Under the pieces are notes generated by a model that searched no databases, was not told where the DNA came from, and saw nothing but the letters and a program-made list of their open reading frames with translations. DNA of 64,000 nt from Hsuehochloa calcarea. Taxonomy: Eukaryota > Streptophyta > Magnoliopsida > Poales > Poaceae. The position numbers were made by a program, and so were the translations under genes. This document shows positions 24,955-35,770 of this stretch, piece after piece (positions within the stretch are counted from its first letter, which is position 1; each line of letters opens with the position of its first letter). The stretch covers positions 6,455,383 to 6,519,382 of the forward strand of contig CM070601.1 of assembly GCA_036346395.1 (NCBI GenBank). The letters are read 5' to 3'.

Positions 24955-25510
24955 CAAACACTAGCGACATACATAAGCAATGTAGTTTGTAGCACTGTAT
25001 CTAGTTATCTACCATAGCACTCAACCTGAAGCATCATATTTTGATTATGCGATTAGTAAAGAGATGCTTCCTATGGATATTCTTTAGTAATGTAAATGAT
25101 CCAGTTCCACCCCCACATTATATTTCCAACATTTATATGTAGATTTTGTTTATTATGAAGACTTAATCAAGTGTTATATTTTAAGTGATACATTTTTTAG
25201 TTCTAGGGGCAAATTATTTCAATATACAAAACTAATAAAAATTGTTACGCAGAATATAATATAGTAGCAATATTTTTGCACCCTCTCAATGCTGAATTTC
25301 TGGATTCGGAAGATTAGCAAATACAACAGTCGACCTTGTACTTGTGTAGTGCTTTATTAATTTGCCATCAGTCGGGGCAGTTAACCAGCTTGGCCAGAAA
25401 ATTTACCAAACACATGCTTGCTGCAACATTTCAACTTCGCCTCCACGTTTACTCTCAAACAGGATTAATCGTGTGATCATGTTATTTATCAAAGCACTCG
25501 ATCGATCGAT
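24955..25510. other. Spacer between PR-4 fragments
   Basis: AT-rich, with no gene or clear repeat seen. The sequence just below 25511 contains a CGATCGATCGAT run. Confidence 0.4.
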
Positions 25511-25679
25511 CTAGTCCTGGCATTCGACGAACTGGTAGCTGACGGTGAGCTGCCCGGCGGCGCTGCCATGGCCGTCGGTGTCGAGCTCCACGAACACGAC
25601 GGGGTCCAGCCCCGAGCCCCCCGAACGAGCACCGGTCCAAGATCCTCACCGTCGTCTGCACACCGAACGCGTTCGTCAC
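25511..25679 (-). pseudogene. Orphan second exon of a divergent PR-4 relative
   Basis: On the - strand, after a normal acceptor (CAG before 25679), the exon reads VTNAFGVQTTVRILDRCSFGG and then loses frame in a run of six G. With one G fewer it would continue through a DPVVFVELDTDGHGS-like stretch to VSYQFVEC and a TAG at 25513-25511. Only one base therefore separates it from an open exon. No exon 1 with signal peptide is found upstream to 26.3 kb, and the core sequence is more divergent than the 23.3-kb copy. Confidence 0.8.
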
Positions 25680-25769
25680 CTGAAAACAACTCACATAAAC
25701 AGCAGACATCGATGATTAAGATTTCTTGAGAACTGGATGACCAATCTTTTGCTCAACTTGTTTGAATTA

Positions 25770-26040
25770 CTCTTTAATTAAGGCCAACGTTTTCGCCGAG
25801 AAAGCGACGGAGGACATTCGCCGATGGAAGAGAGCTTTCCAGGATTAGTCCCTCTAAGCGATTCCTGAGTTTCCGTTCGTTTTTTTTTCTGAGTTTTCTG
25901 GCTCCTGGGCTTTTCCTACTGTAGAGCCCCTATTTTGCACCGGCTCTTCGGCCTAGCTTCATTGTAGTAACGTACTATTTTCCTACTTAATTGAATGGCT
26001 GAGCTCCTGTCCGCTTTTCAAAAAAAAAAAAAGAAGAAGA
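25770..26040 (+). mobile_element. LINE-like 3' end with poly-A tail
   Basis: The segment ends in ATTGAATGGCTGAGCTCCTG, then CCGCTTTTC, then 13 A (26020-26032) and a short AGA-rich tract. This is how I recall rice non-LTR elements ending, with a text like TAAAGGCAGAGCTCCTGCCG before the A-tail. No coding sequence remains. The 5' limit is a guess. Confidence 0.5.
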
Positions 26041-26196
26041 AGAAGACGACGACGACCAATATGGCATGAGCGTATTCAACATTAGTACTTGAGAAAATTA
26101 GGCTAGTACCATCGCAAACAACGTTATTCTTAAAAATACTATCGCAGAGGGGGAAAAATGAGATGGGGGAGGCCCCATGTCCACGAATCAACGGCG

Positions 26197-26222
26197 GGGA
26201 GGGCCTCACGTGAGGCCCTCCC
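26197..26222. repeat. Perfect 26-bp palindrome centred on a G-box
   Basis: The half-site GGGAGGGCCTCAC is followed directly by its exact reverse complement, with no spacer, giving CACGTG at the centre (26207-26212). No nearby gene start is recognised. Confidence 0.9.
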
Positions 26223-26604
26223 GGGAATTTCCTTCCCGCAGAAGGACAGCGTTGGCTAATAATCATCACCGAGATTGAAATTATGAAAATATTATCACCT
26301 TTAGCTTTGCCGTACATAGCCTCTGTTAGGGTCATGAATCGACCTTCCTACCCTCGTCTATTTCAATATCTCGGCATCTCCTCCTCATCTTCCCCGTGGA
26401 CAACAACTCGGAAAAAATGTAGTAGAAAGGGGAAAAGTGTACCTTTGGTCCTCGACTCTTCCCCTCGTTTAGTTTTCATCCCTTATCTACAATACTGTCT
26501 AGAACGTGTTCTCCAATTATAAAAAATATGCAAATCACGTCCCTTGACAGGTATCATGGGTGGATTTTGCCACGTTGGATGCCACGTAGGAAGCTAGGCC
26601 CACC

Positions 26605-26638
<34 letters not shown>
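26605..26638 (+). repeat. (GA)n microsatellite
   Basis: An uninterrupted AG dinucleotide run of about 17 units. Confidence 0.95.
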
Positions 26639-26641
<3 letters not shown>

Positions 26642-28271
26642 GAAGTACAGTAGCATGGTGGTGCGGCTCTGAACGAGGTGGTGACGCCAAATGATGGCCT
26701 AAGAGGTGGCGGTGATGACGGGTATAGAGACATGAGACTATAGGGATACGATGTAAGGTGGTGTCACATGCGAAGTGGTTTGGTAGCACGCCGACGATGA
26801 GCGGCAGCAACTAGAGATGCGAGCGAAGGTGGTGGTGACGAACCGGCGGAGGAGGAGGGGATAGAAATAAGTGGTGGAGAAGATGCTTGAGGAAAGAGTC
26901 GAACTCCTACACCATCCTCCTCCCCAACCCGAATCGAGCTTGCGACACCGCTGCGCCCATCTCGCCGCCGCAAGCGCTTCCACATTCCGTTGAACCGGCA
27001 AGCTTCTTCCCTATCCTCTCGTGTTAGAACATATTCCCGAGCACCTCTACACCCCTAAACTAATTTAGGGTTTTATCATCATCACACCATTGTCTTCCCG
27101 ATTCCAATCGAAAATTGCCGCCGCAGCCACCATTCCTCTTCGGCGAGGCCCAACCCGATTCCTTATTACGTCTAAAGCATCACCCATCCTCCTTATTTCT
27201 TCCCAATCGCTCATTCGAGATCATCTTCACCCTAGGTCGCCTCCACCGACGAGTCTTCCCTTCGTCGCAGGTCTTTGTTGTTGGGTCACCTCGGTCGTCT
27301 CGCCTTCACCTCCGCACCGGTGGGTTCCCTCATCTCATAGCGACTTGTGATGCACCCACATTTGAGCTTTAGCGCTCGGTCCATAGTAGTCGTCATAGCG
27401 AGTGCCACTCACGCCATGGTGCGATCGCTTTGCCTCGCCGTAGACCACCTCCAACCGTGCTCTTGCCGCCCACAAGTTAACTTTGGTTGCAGCTATCCAT
27501 TTTGATGCTCTCCGTTCACCGCCTTCGTCTTTTCACGCCGGCATCGAGCTCGTCGCCGCCTCCCATGGTGTTGCCATGCTATCCCTCTATCTAATTAGCT
27601 AGTTTTGGGGGAAGAATAAGCATGGAGCAGCGGCTGACAAAGTGGGGTCATGGCCAAGTGGTGGAGTATTGCTAGCAAAGGGTTAAGTTGGATACCATAT
27701 AGGACAAAATCACCCATGATACATATCTAGGGACATAATTTCCATGGTTTTGATATTTAGAGAACGCTTTTTAGACGACATTGAGAGATGAAAATTGAAG
27801 GGGAGGAAAAGTTGATGGACCAAAAAAAAAAATACCTTTTCCTGGTAGAAAATAGAAGAAGGCATAGGCGAGCACATGTGCGAGGAGACAAGGAAGAAGG
27901 CGTGTCGTAGCTAGCTACTGTGACGTGTGCAGGCGAAACAGCAGTCTCGCATCGCGCCTCGCGTGCGGCTATTGGCTCCTTGGACCGCCTCGACGGGTCT
28001 GCAATTTTGATCATGGTTTGTCTGGAAATGTTTCATTATGTTTTCTTCTTGATAAGTTTTAGGATGCAGGCAGCACTGCAAAATGGCCTGATTGTAGGCA
28101 TAGAAAGTTTAACTACAATCAGCATTCAGTGAGATGCAATTTATTGTCTCAATCCCACGACTCATGAACAATCTCTGAAGGATTGGAGCTTCAGAACGTG
28201 ACAGTGTTCAGTAACGCGGAGAAAGGTCATGTAAATTCAGAATGAGAAGGGAGTCTGAAACAAAAAAAAAA
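26639..28271. other. Spacer downstream of the DJ-1 gene
   Basis: GC-moderate sequence with many short overlapping frames and no recognisable protein. 26740-27560 has a codon-like texture on the - strand but no family match. 28000-28270 probably includes the DJ-1 3' untranslated region. Confidence 0.35.
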
Positions 28272-29542
28272 TCAGAACGAGACGGTGATGCCCAAGAGGT
28301 CGACGAGGTGGCCTATGAACTGTGCAAGGTCGGGCCAGCTCGCCGCCGTCACAAGCTTCCCGTCGGCAACGGCTCCTTCTGGCTCTACGGCCGCCGCGCC
28401 GGCAACGTTACTGATCACTATCATCGGAACTCCGCTCGCGCACTTCTTGCCCTTGAGGAGACCCGCGGCGGCGAGGAGCAGATGACCCTGGTCGATGCTG
28501 GCGACCACCTTACCCTTGGCGGCGAACTCACTCACCAGCGCCACCGCCTTCTCGTGGGTCACGAGCAGTTCGGGCGACCGGCCACCCGGTATGACGACGC
28601 ACTCGTAGTCGTCGACGTCGACGTCGGCCCAGTCCGCGGTCACCACGAAGTTGTGCCCGCGCTTCTCGTCGCTCACCGCGCTCGCTGCCGCTGGCGCGTC
28701 GTTTATCGCTGTGACGCACGCCTCGCCCTTGCGCTTCGTCGGGCACGCCGCCTCGACGCGGCACCCCACGCCGGCCAGCGCCCGGAACGGCACGTTCGCC
28801 TCGTAGTCGTCGACGTAGTCCTGTATCACCACGCCACAACACTGAGTTAATCGCCGGCGCGGCTCATGGATGGCAAATTGACATGTTCCAAGAACGGCGA
28901 GATGAGCTAGCTCACGGCGCAGAGGAAGAGGACGGCCTGGCCGCGGCCGGCGAGGACGCGCGCGCCCATGACGCGGAGGAGCTCCCGGATGATCTCTGTG
29001 TGCGCGGGCCAGCCGATGGCGGTCAGGACGTGTCCGTCGGCGACGCAGAGGCTGAAGGGGTCAGGGTCGACCCACCGCCCGCCGGCGAGCTCGACGACAG
29101 GCCGCATGCTGAAGAACGCCGTGCACCGGACGCCGCGCATGGCGCCCGCGGCGGCCAGCATGAGCTGGCTATGGCAGGTCAGCACGACCGGCCTGCGCAT
29201 CTCGGCCGCGAACGCTGCGACGAGCGCCACCGCGCGGGCATCCGTGCTGAGCTGCTCCACGAAGCGGCCGCCCGGGACGACGAGCGCGTCGTAGGAGGAC
29301 GGGTCGGCCGCAGCCACCTCGAAGTCGTCGGTGACGGAGAACTGGTGGCCCGGGAGCTCGGTATAGAGGTCGAAGCCGAGGAAGTCGTGGACGGCGGTGA
29401 AGCAGGCGTCGCCGGGGGCCTTGCCCGGGGCCGCGCAGTGGACGGCGACGCCGAGGGCGGCCAGCGCATAGAAGGGCACGGCCGCCTCGTAGTCCTCCAT
29501 GTAGTCGCCGCACAGCATCAGCACCTTCTTGGACGGCGCCAT
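28272..29542 (-). CDS. Two-domain DJ-1/PfpI family protein (DJ-1D/E-like)
   Basis: Plant members with two tandem DJ-1/PfpI domains act as glutathione-independent glyoxalases (methylglyoxal to lactate) or protein-repair-like stress proteins. Exon 1 is 29542-28916 and exon 2 is 28820-28272, with a 95-bp GT-AG intron and TGA at 28274-28272, giving 391 aa, the usual size of DJ-1D. Each exon encodes one domain, and the intron falls between VLFLCA and DYVDDYEANVPF. Domain 1 (residues 5-209) keeps Glu19 (EDYEAAVPFYAL) and the nucleophile elbow LTCHSQLMLAAAGAM (Cys123-His124). Domain 2 (210-391) keeps YEANVPFRAL and VVIPGGR, but the elbow reads VASIDQGHLLLAAAGLL: Asp319-Gln320 stand where Cys-His is expected. 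That would leave at most one active site per chain. No signal or transit peptide is obvious. From memory, a DJ-1 gene lies next to the PR-4 cluster on rice chromosome 11. Confidence 0.9.
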
Positions 29543-29586
29543 GTAGTTTGCAAGTGTGCGACGGTGTGAGACTGATCGAGAGTTTA

Positions 29587-29939
29587 TGTTACGTTCCGCT
29601 TGGATGAAACCCACAAGCTTTAGTACCAAATCCGACAAGAGATACAAAGTATTTAAGATACAATTGCGGAAATAGAAGCAAGGACTGAGAGCAGCAATTA
29701 GAGGGGGAATTAGAAGCAATCTGGATTGGGGAATCAGAGAATTAGAGTTCAGGGAAGGGCAACAATGGAGAAGAAAGGGAACCGAGGCTATTGCCTATTT
29801 TATAATATGTTCTTCAATGTCTCCTGGTGTTGCTGTTGCTCTTCTTTTGCAGTGCCCTTCCCATCCAAGTGGGCCAAGGGCCATCCTACCTGTTTGTCCA
29901 ACCTGAAGGCCCAACTTGAAGTGATCCACGTCCGTGACA
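29587..29939 (-). mobile_element. 353-bp 3' LTR directly upstream of the DJ-1 gene
   Basis: On the - strand a purine tract (AGGGAGGAA) leads into TGTCACGGACG at 29939, and the segment ends CGTAACA at 29587. These TG..CA ends form a near-perfect short inverted repeat (TGTCACG against TGTTACG). A TATA box (TATAAAATAGG on the - strand, near 29796-29806) sits in the U3 part. The same strand and spacing leave 44 bp between the LTR end and the DJ-1 ATG. The neighbouring bases do not repeat on the other side, so it is the 3' LTR of a longer remnant rather than a solo LTR; the 5' LTR was not found. Confidence 0.65.
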
Positions 29940-30454
29940 TTCCTCCCTCGTTGAAATTCGGCTTGTCCTTGAGCTGATTCCATGCATCGAAGGCCGCCAG
30001 GATCCCATGGCAATTTCAATTCCATGATGCCAAAAGTGCACCGGTCTTCGCTAAGCTTGCTCTTGACTCCAGTGTACTGCACCATCCTGGAATAAGGTCT
30101 GGTGTCTTCTTCGATGCTCCTCAGCTCGCAGTAGCATACTTTAGATAGTGTTGCCCTCTGCTGCACACCGACATTAAGAATTCTCTGGTAGCACGCACAC
30201 ATTTCACAAGCCATGGCATGCGAATGATGTTCAGCTTTTTCCTTGGCAAAGTCACCTGATCTATGAAGCTCAAGCAGATATTCATGTGACTCCAGAAGCC
30301 TCACGTAATATTCAATCAGCATGGAGGAGCTCAAAAGATTGAAATAGCAAGCCAACAAGGAAATTGAGGTCCCTTCCCATTTCTGATCATGCCAACCCAT
30401 TGTATTGGATTCGAACTTCTCCAAATAATGATGAATCTGATCAGTCCAGTGCAT
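29795..30454 (-). CDS. Unknown 219-codon open frame running into the LTR
   Basis: The frame starts MHWTDQIHHYLEKFE and contains alternating helix-like stretches (LLSSSMLIEYYVRLLESHEY, SGDFAKEKAEHHSHAMACE). I recognise no family. Its last part overlaps the retroelement end: near 29960 another frame gives AAFDAWNQLKDKPNFNEGG, the kind of sequence that precedes the polypurine tract in gypsy elements. The open frame may therefore be a chimera of a captured gene fragment and element sequence. It could be non-coding. Confidence 0.3.
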   Translation of the reverse strand: MHWTDQIHHYLEKFESNTMGWHDQKWEGTSISLLACYFNLLSSSMLIEYYVRLLESHEYLLELHRSGDFAKEKAEHHSHAMACEMCACYQRILNVGVQQRATLSKVCYCELRSIEEDTRPYSRMVQYTGVKSKLSEDRCTFGIMELKLPWDPGGLRCMESAQGQAEFQRGRNVTDVDHFKLGLQVGQTGRMALGPLGWEGHCKRRATATPGDIEEHIIK

Positions 30455-31370
30455 AATTGTCGTTCAATTTCCACTATTCACGCATATCCAGTAAGAGCAA
30501 CCAATATGAATCCCGTTAGTGACCTCTAGTAAAGTCCAAGACTACAATTCACACCTTTCACTTAGTAACACCAATAGATTATTAGCAAGATTTCCCCTTC
30601 AAGCAACCATTTTCTCTTTATCACCAGATATCTGCACATGTTGCTAGCACTTGGCTCCGACGCTCATCACCAAATATCTGCACATGTTGCCACGCCTACG
30701 TGGTGGCCATGGTTGGAACAATTCCACATCTTCTTTCTCTTAGCAATAAAGTCCCCTTCACCCCAAATAACTGCACATATCGCAAACACTTCCAGAATTT
30801 CCCAATACACGACATCTTGCAACCAAAGAGCACAGAATCTCTTGCCTCCTTCAGCTGCTCAATTGTCAGGAATTTATAGGAATAAACACTGAGAAGCCTC
30901 CTACAATTCTGAACCATGAATGCCAACATTGTAACGTCCTTACCAATCTGACCACTAGACCAATAACAACCGTTAACTTCCTCATTTTGTAGATAACCAA
31001 TTTTCCTTCATAATGAATAAGTTGTAGACAACTCCTGCTCTGCCTCAACTCCACAGGAAATGGTACCAAAGAGCAAAAACACCACAGTATAGCAGCAGGT
31101 TTTGACAAATTCTACATGAATAAATTGGCCATGTGCAATTTTAGAGCTGTAATGTAATAAGATTTTTTTTTGTAGTGCTCACCAAATGAATTTAACGTTG
31201 TTATTTCAGTTGCAGCCAAATCTGTGCTCCTTGACTTGAATCGTGCCCACATGATAAACCACGAAAGATCAGCCGCATAGTTCATCTTCTTGTCGACACA
31301 TACACAAAACCTTGAGTTTTCAAATTTTACAAACCGACCAGTATAGCCGCCGGGATCCCACATTATTTAC
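30455..31370. other. Unassigned sequence between two retroelement ends
   Basis: Contains two copies of a TATCTGCACATGTTGC segment (about 30628 and 30675) and - strand frames with no recognised similarity (30866-31108 and 31112-31363). It may be the interior of the gypsy-like remnant that ends at 29587, or host sequence trapped between insertions. Confidence 0.3.
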
Positions 31371-31594
31371 TGCTCCTTGACTCTAGATGTAAACAGGGCA
31401 TTAACAAGAACTATGGTGCGCAAGAACTGAAAAACAGCATGTGCAATCCGAAGGCACTCTCTACCTGTCCATTGTTTGAATATGTCCTCTTACTATTCCA
31501 ATGGGCCAAAGGCCAATATATATACATGTACAAGGATGGAACAAATGCAAATAACACCCTATACAATATATATATCTAACACCCCCCCTCAAAC
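31371..31594 (-). mobile_element. Polypurine tract and start of 3' LTR of the copia element
   Basis: On the - strand the polyprotein stop is followed by GAGTTTGAGGGGGGG and then TGTTAGATATATATATTG, the usual polypurine tract and TG start of a Ty1-copia LTR (start at 31581). The far end of the LTR is not certain; 31371 is the lowest TG/CA border I would consider. Confidence 0.6.
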
Positions 31595-34500
31595 TCATGG
31601 TGGATCAACAACACTGAGTTTGGAGAGGTAGAAGTTATGCTGAGCTCGAGTCTGTGCCTTAGTGAAGAAATCTGCTAACTGAAGTTCCGAAGGCACATAC
31701 TGAAGAGCAATAACTTGGTCGTGCACCTGCGATCGCATGTATGAAGCATCCACTCCAATGTGCTTGGTAAGCTCATGTTTCACGGGGTCACGAGCAATGC
31801 TGATCGCACCAAGATTATATCGATAGAAGCGAGTCGGTCTTTAAAACGAACGCCAAAATCGCAAGGAGCCACCGGCGTGTGATCTCGGTATCAACGGTGC
31901 CATGGCTCTCAACTCAGCCTCAGCACTCGAACGAGAAACTGCAGTTTGCTTCTTAGTCTTCCAGGCAATCAAGGAGGAACCAAGGAAAACACAATAGGCA
32001 GAAAGAGACCGGCGATCAGAATGATCGCTAGCCCAGGTCGCATCAGAGTACGTCTGAAGCTGTAAAGAACTGGAACGAGAAAAGAAAAGACGTCGAGTGA
32101 GGGTTCCACGAAGATATCGAAGAACACGAAGAAGGTGATCAGAGTGGAGTGAGTGGGAGCAGAGACAAACTGACTCAGGATGTGAACTGGGTGAGAAATG
32201 TCAGGTCGAGTAATCCCAAGGTAGACGAGGCTCCCGACAATATGGCGATAGCGAGTGGGATCCTCAAGAGGCTCACCATCAGTAGGGCGAAGGTGAACAC
32301 CTAACTCCATAGGAGTATCCACTACGCGCTGATCAGTGAGACAAGCACGAGTAAGGATATCTGAAGGTACTTCTCTCGGAGAGATAGTAGCCCTCAGCGT
32401 AGAAGTGATCTCAATCCCAAGGAAGTAACGAAGAGGCCCAAATCGGACATCAAGAATCGCCACCGAGACGCTCCTTCACAAAGGCAATGTATCGAGAGTC
32501 ATCTCCGTAATGATCATGTCATCCACATAGAGAAGGAGGAGCGTCCACCCGGAGACGTGTGAACAAAGAGAGCAGGTCGTGAGCACCGGCAGAAGCGGCA
32601 GCGGTGACAACAGAGGAGAAGCGGATCAAACCAAGCACGCGGGCTTGTTTTAGCCCATAGAGAGAACGGCGAAGGCGACAAACCGCACCATCAAGGACAG
32701 AATACCCAGGGGGCGGCTGCATGTAGACCTCCTCACGCAACTCGCCATTGAGAAAGGCATTCTTAACATCCAACTGAGAGATGGGCCACTGGCGAACAGA
32801 GGCCACAGCAAGGAGAGTACGAACAGTGGTCATGTGAGCAACAGGCGAAAGTCTCATCGTAGTCGCGACCATGCTCTGCTGAAACCACGCGCTACAAGAC
32901 GAGCCTTGTAGCGCCAAGAGAACCATCCGAGCAAGTCTTTATCTTGTACACCCATTTACACGTGATAGGAGTAACATGCGCAGGCAAGGGCACAAGATCC
33001 CAAGTGCTAGTGCGCTCCAAAGCAGCAATCTCCTCAGACATCGCAAGCTGCCACTCAGGGTGAGCAGCAGCCTCACCAGAGGTCGAGGCTCGAGAAAGAG
33101 CGTGGCGAAGAAAGCCGTAAGCAGCAGCGGCCCGATAGTGTGACGATCACGAAGAGCATATCTCGGGAGGAGAAGACAGAGTGGACCCAAAGAATGATAG
33201 AGAGGAAGGAGGAGGCCGAGGACGGCGAGAGTAGTGCAAGGGTAAAGATGGAGCCTCAACAAAAGAGCGAGAAGGAGAATCCGGTGGAGGCGGAATAGAT
33301 GGAGCCGGAGGGGGAGTAGATGGAGGATGAGGCAAAACAGTGGTGGAAAGCTGAGAGTCAGGAAAAATCAGAAAGGAGATCGACTCAGCAAGGGAATCCG
33401 GGCTGACAGTGGGGGAATGAGGGTAGTAAGGACGGGACTCGTCAAAAGTGACATCCCGAGAAATCATCATCCGACGAGCAATGTAGGTCATAACAACGAT
33501 AACCCTTATGCTCAAGGCAGAGCCAAGAAAAACACACTCAAGCGACCGAGCGATCGACAGTGCGCTCACGAGGTGGAAGAAGAATGAAACAGACACAGCC
33601 AAAACTGCGAAGATGACTGTACTCTGGAGCTCGACCAAAGAGACGCTCAACAGGAGTAGAACCTCAAGAGCAGAGAAGGTCAGAGGTTGATCGAAAAGCA
33701 AGAGAGACGACCTCGGCCAAGTGAGGGGGACAGAGGAGGCAAGCATGAGAGCGCGGCGGTCTCAAGCAAGTGACGATGTTTACGCCGAGACACCATTCGA
33801 GCGTGAGCACGTGACAAAGTATCGAGGAAGAGTGCCCTTTCGGCGAGAAAATGGCGCAAAGCAAAGAGAGATACTCACCAGGTAGTCGGCCACGAAAAAC
33901 ACGAATGATGAATCAAGCGAGTCACGAACCATGGTGGCGAACATCGATAAATAGAAAGAACACATTGCGCTCGGACATGAAGTAGATCCAAGTATAACGA
34001 GAATAATCATCAATAAAGATCACATAATAACGATGACCCCTTTCAAACGAAGGAGCGGACCCCAAACATCGAGTGAACAAGATCAAAAGGACAAGTAGAA
34101 ATAGAATCACTAGTGGGATAGGGGCTGCGGTATGCTTGCCAAGCTTGCAACCCATACAATGTAACGATGTGTCCCGTAAATGACCCAAGAACACCACGAC
34201 CAACTAAAGGCGATAGACGCGAGCCACGAGATGACCGAGACGATGGTGCCACCGAGCAAAAGATGTAGTGGAGGACGCAGCAAGAGCGAGAGGAGTGGTA
34301 GTGGCCGGTGGTGGTGGAGTCGGCGGAAGGAAGATGAAGCGGTCGAGCTCCCAAAGACGCTGCGAATCACGGCCGAGGGCCGATACCAAGCGAGTCCCCT
34401 GGCGGCGGTCTGAACACAACAAGAGTCGACTCAAGAACAACACGGCAGCTTGTGATCGGTGATCGACCACCGACATAAGTCGCATAGTGTCGAGGAACAT

Positions 34501-35770
34501 GAGAGGCTGCGGGAACATGAAAAGAAGAAGTGGAAAGGATGTCTCGGCTGTAATAGAAGAGAGGTACCATCTGCGATCGAGCAGTGGAAGAAAAATCGGT
34601 GGACCGCACAGAAATAAGGTGGGTAGAATCTGGTGTCATGTGAAAAGAAGCACCAGAGTCCAAGATCCACGGAGACAAGGTACCTGACGAGGGAGGAGGC
34701 GGAGGCGAGGAAGGCTGGCGAGAAGCAAGAGCGACGAAAGCGTAACCCGAGGAGTCCGAGGATGAGCCGACACCGAGGCGCCAAGCGGTGAGAGAAGGTT
34801 GCGTGTGGCGTCACGGAGGAGCCTGGCGAGAGGGGCCATCCACGAGGGAGAGGAACCTCGAGCCCTTCGGGGGCGCCCACCCGGCGACTCTGGTCCCTCC
34901 TCCGCTTGTAACAATCTCGATACTGTGGCGGCCGACGACAAGAGGTGCAGTGGAGACCGCAGAGAAAAGCAGCAGACCATCGGAGGAGCTGGAGAAGGGG
35001 TCACGATCGGTGCTGAAGAGGGCGGCAAAGGAGCAGATGCTGAAGCAGACAAAACAGACTGCATCTGAGCCATACCACGGTGACGAGTCTCCTCAGCACG
35101 CACACTCGTGAGGGCCTCCACCAAGCTTCGAGCGCGGTGGCGAGTCAGAGCCGAGCGCGCATGCCTCGAACTCAGCCGGACGCGTCGAGAAGTCGAGGCG
35201 GTGAGTCTCTGGTGAGCACGGCCGCACACAGCGAGGGACAGTCCGGCGGACATCCGGCCCAGAGAGTCAGGCGACGCCACACCTCGACAACACGGTAGAA
35301 GTCATCAGCGGTGGCATCAAGGCAAGAGAATGTGCACAGTGCACAACCGAGAGATACATAGCATCGCTCGTCGGTGGTAGTGAGCTCGAGGCGCTCCCAC
35401 ATAAGGCGTGTCGTCGGCAGCCCGCCACATCCATAGAGATGGTCACGGGCATGCTACCCACTAGGATGGCGGTAGCACGAGCCTCAGCCTCCTGCCAGCG
35501 CTCGTAGGCGTGTACCTCAGACTGGTAGAGCTCTAGCTCCTCCTCCAGTCTGACATTGTTGACCTCAAAGCCGCCCGCCCGCACCAGCAGAGAGAGTGGC
35601 GATCTTTGGCGGTGTAGGACGAGGCGACAGGTGCTCACGGTGGGATGACCCCAGAGACGCTGGCTATTGAGGTGAATCTTGAGGTGAACGGCCCACTCCC
35701 GGAAGTTCGTCCCATCAAAACGAACTGGGGGGAGCGGGATGGCGAAGGAGCCTCTGGTAGAAGCCATCAC
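31595..35770 (-). pseudogene. Decayed Ty1-copia gag-pol
   Basis: Read on the - strand, the domains run in copia order but are scattered over several frames. Gag begins near 35770 (RFDGTNFREWAVHLKIHLNS). The protease motif WILDSGASFHMT is near 34670. Integrase pieces include GCKLGKHTAAP and YYVIFIDDYSRYTW (about 34200-33960). Reverse transcriptase appears as QLDVKNAFLNGEL and SLYGLKQA (about 32760-32650). The late RT/RNase H text is GSLVYLGITRPDISH (about 32230), with KHIGVDASYMRSQV and VPSELQLADFFTKA near 31700. Integrase preceding reverse transcriptase identifies copia. Many frameshifts make it inactive. No 5' LTR or primer-binding site is recognisable above 35770, so the 5' end is probably lost. 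Confidence 0.9.

Noticed and set aside
28242..29569. Large + strand open frames of 202 and 228 codons
   Set aside because: They are antisense to the two DJ-1 exons, and high GC keeps the opposite frames open. The - strand frames carry the real motifs.
33327..35298. + strand open frames across the copia element
   Set aside because: All are antisense to recognisable - strand copia domains.
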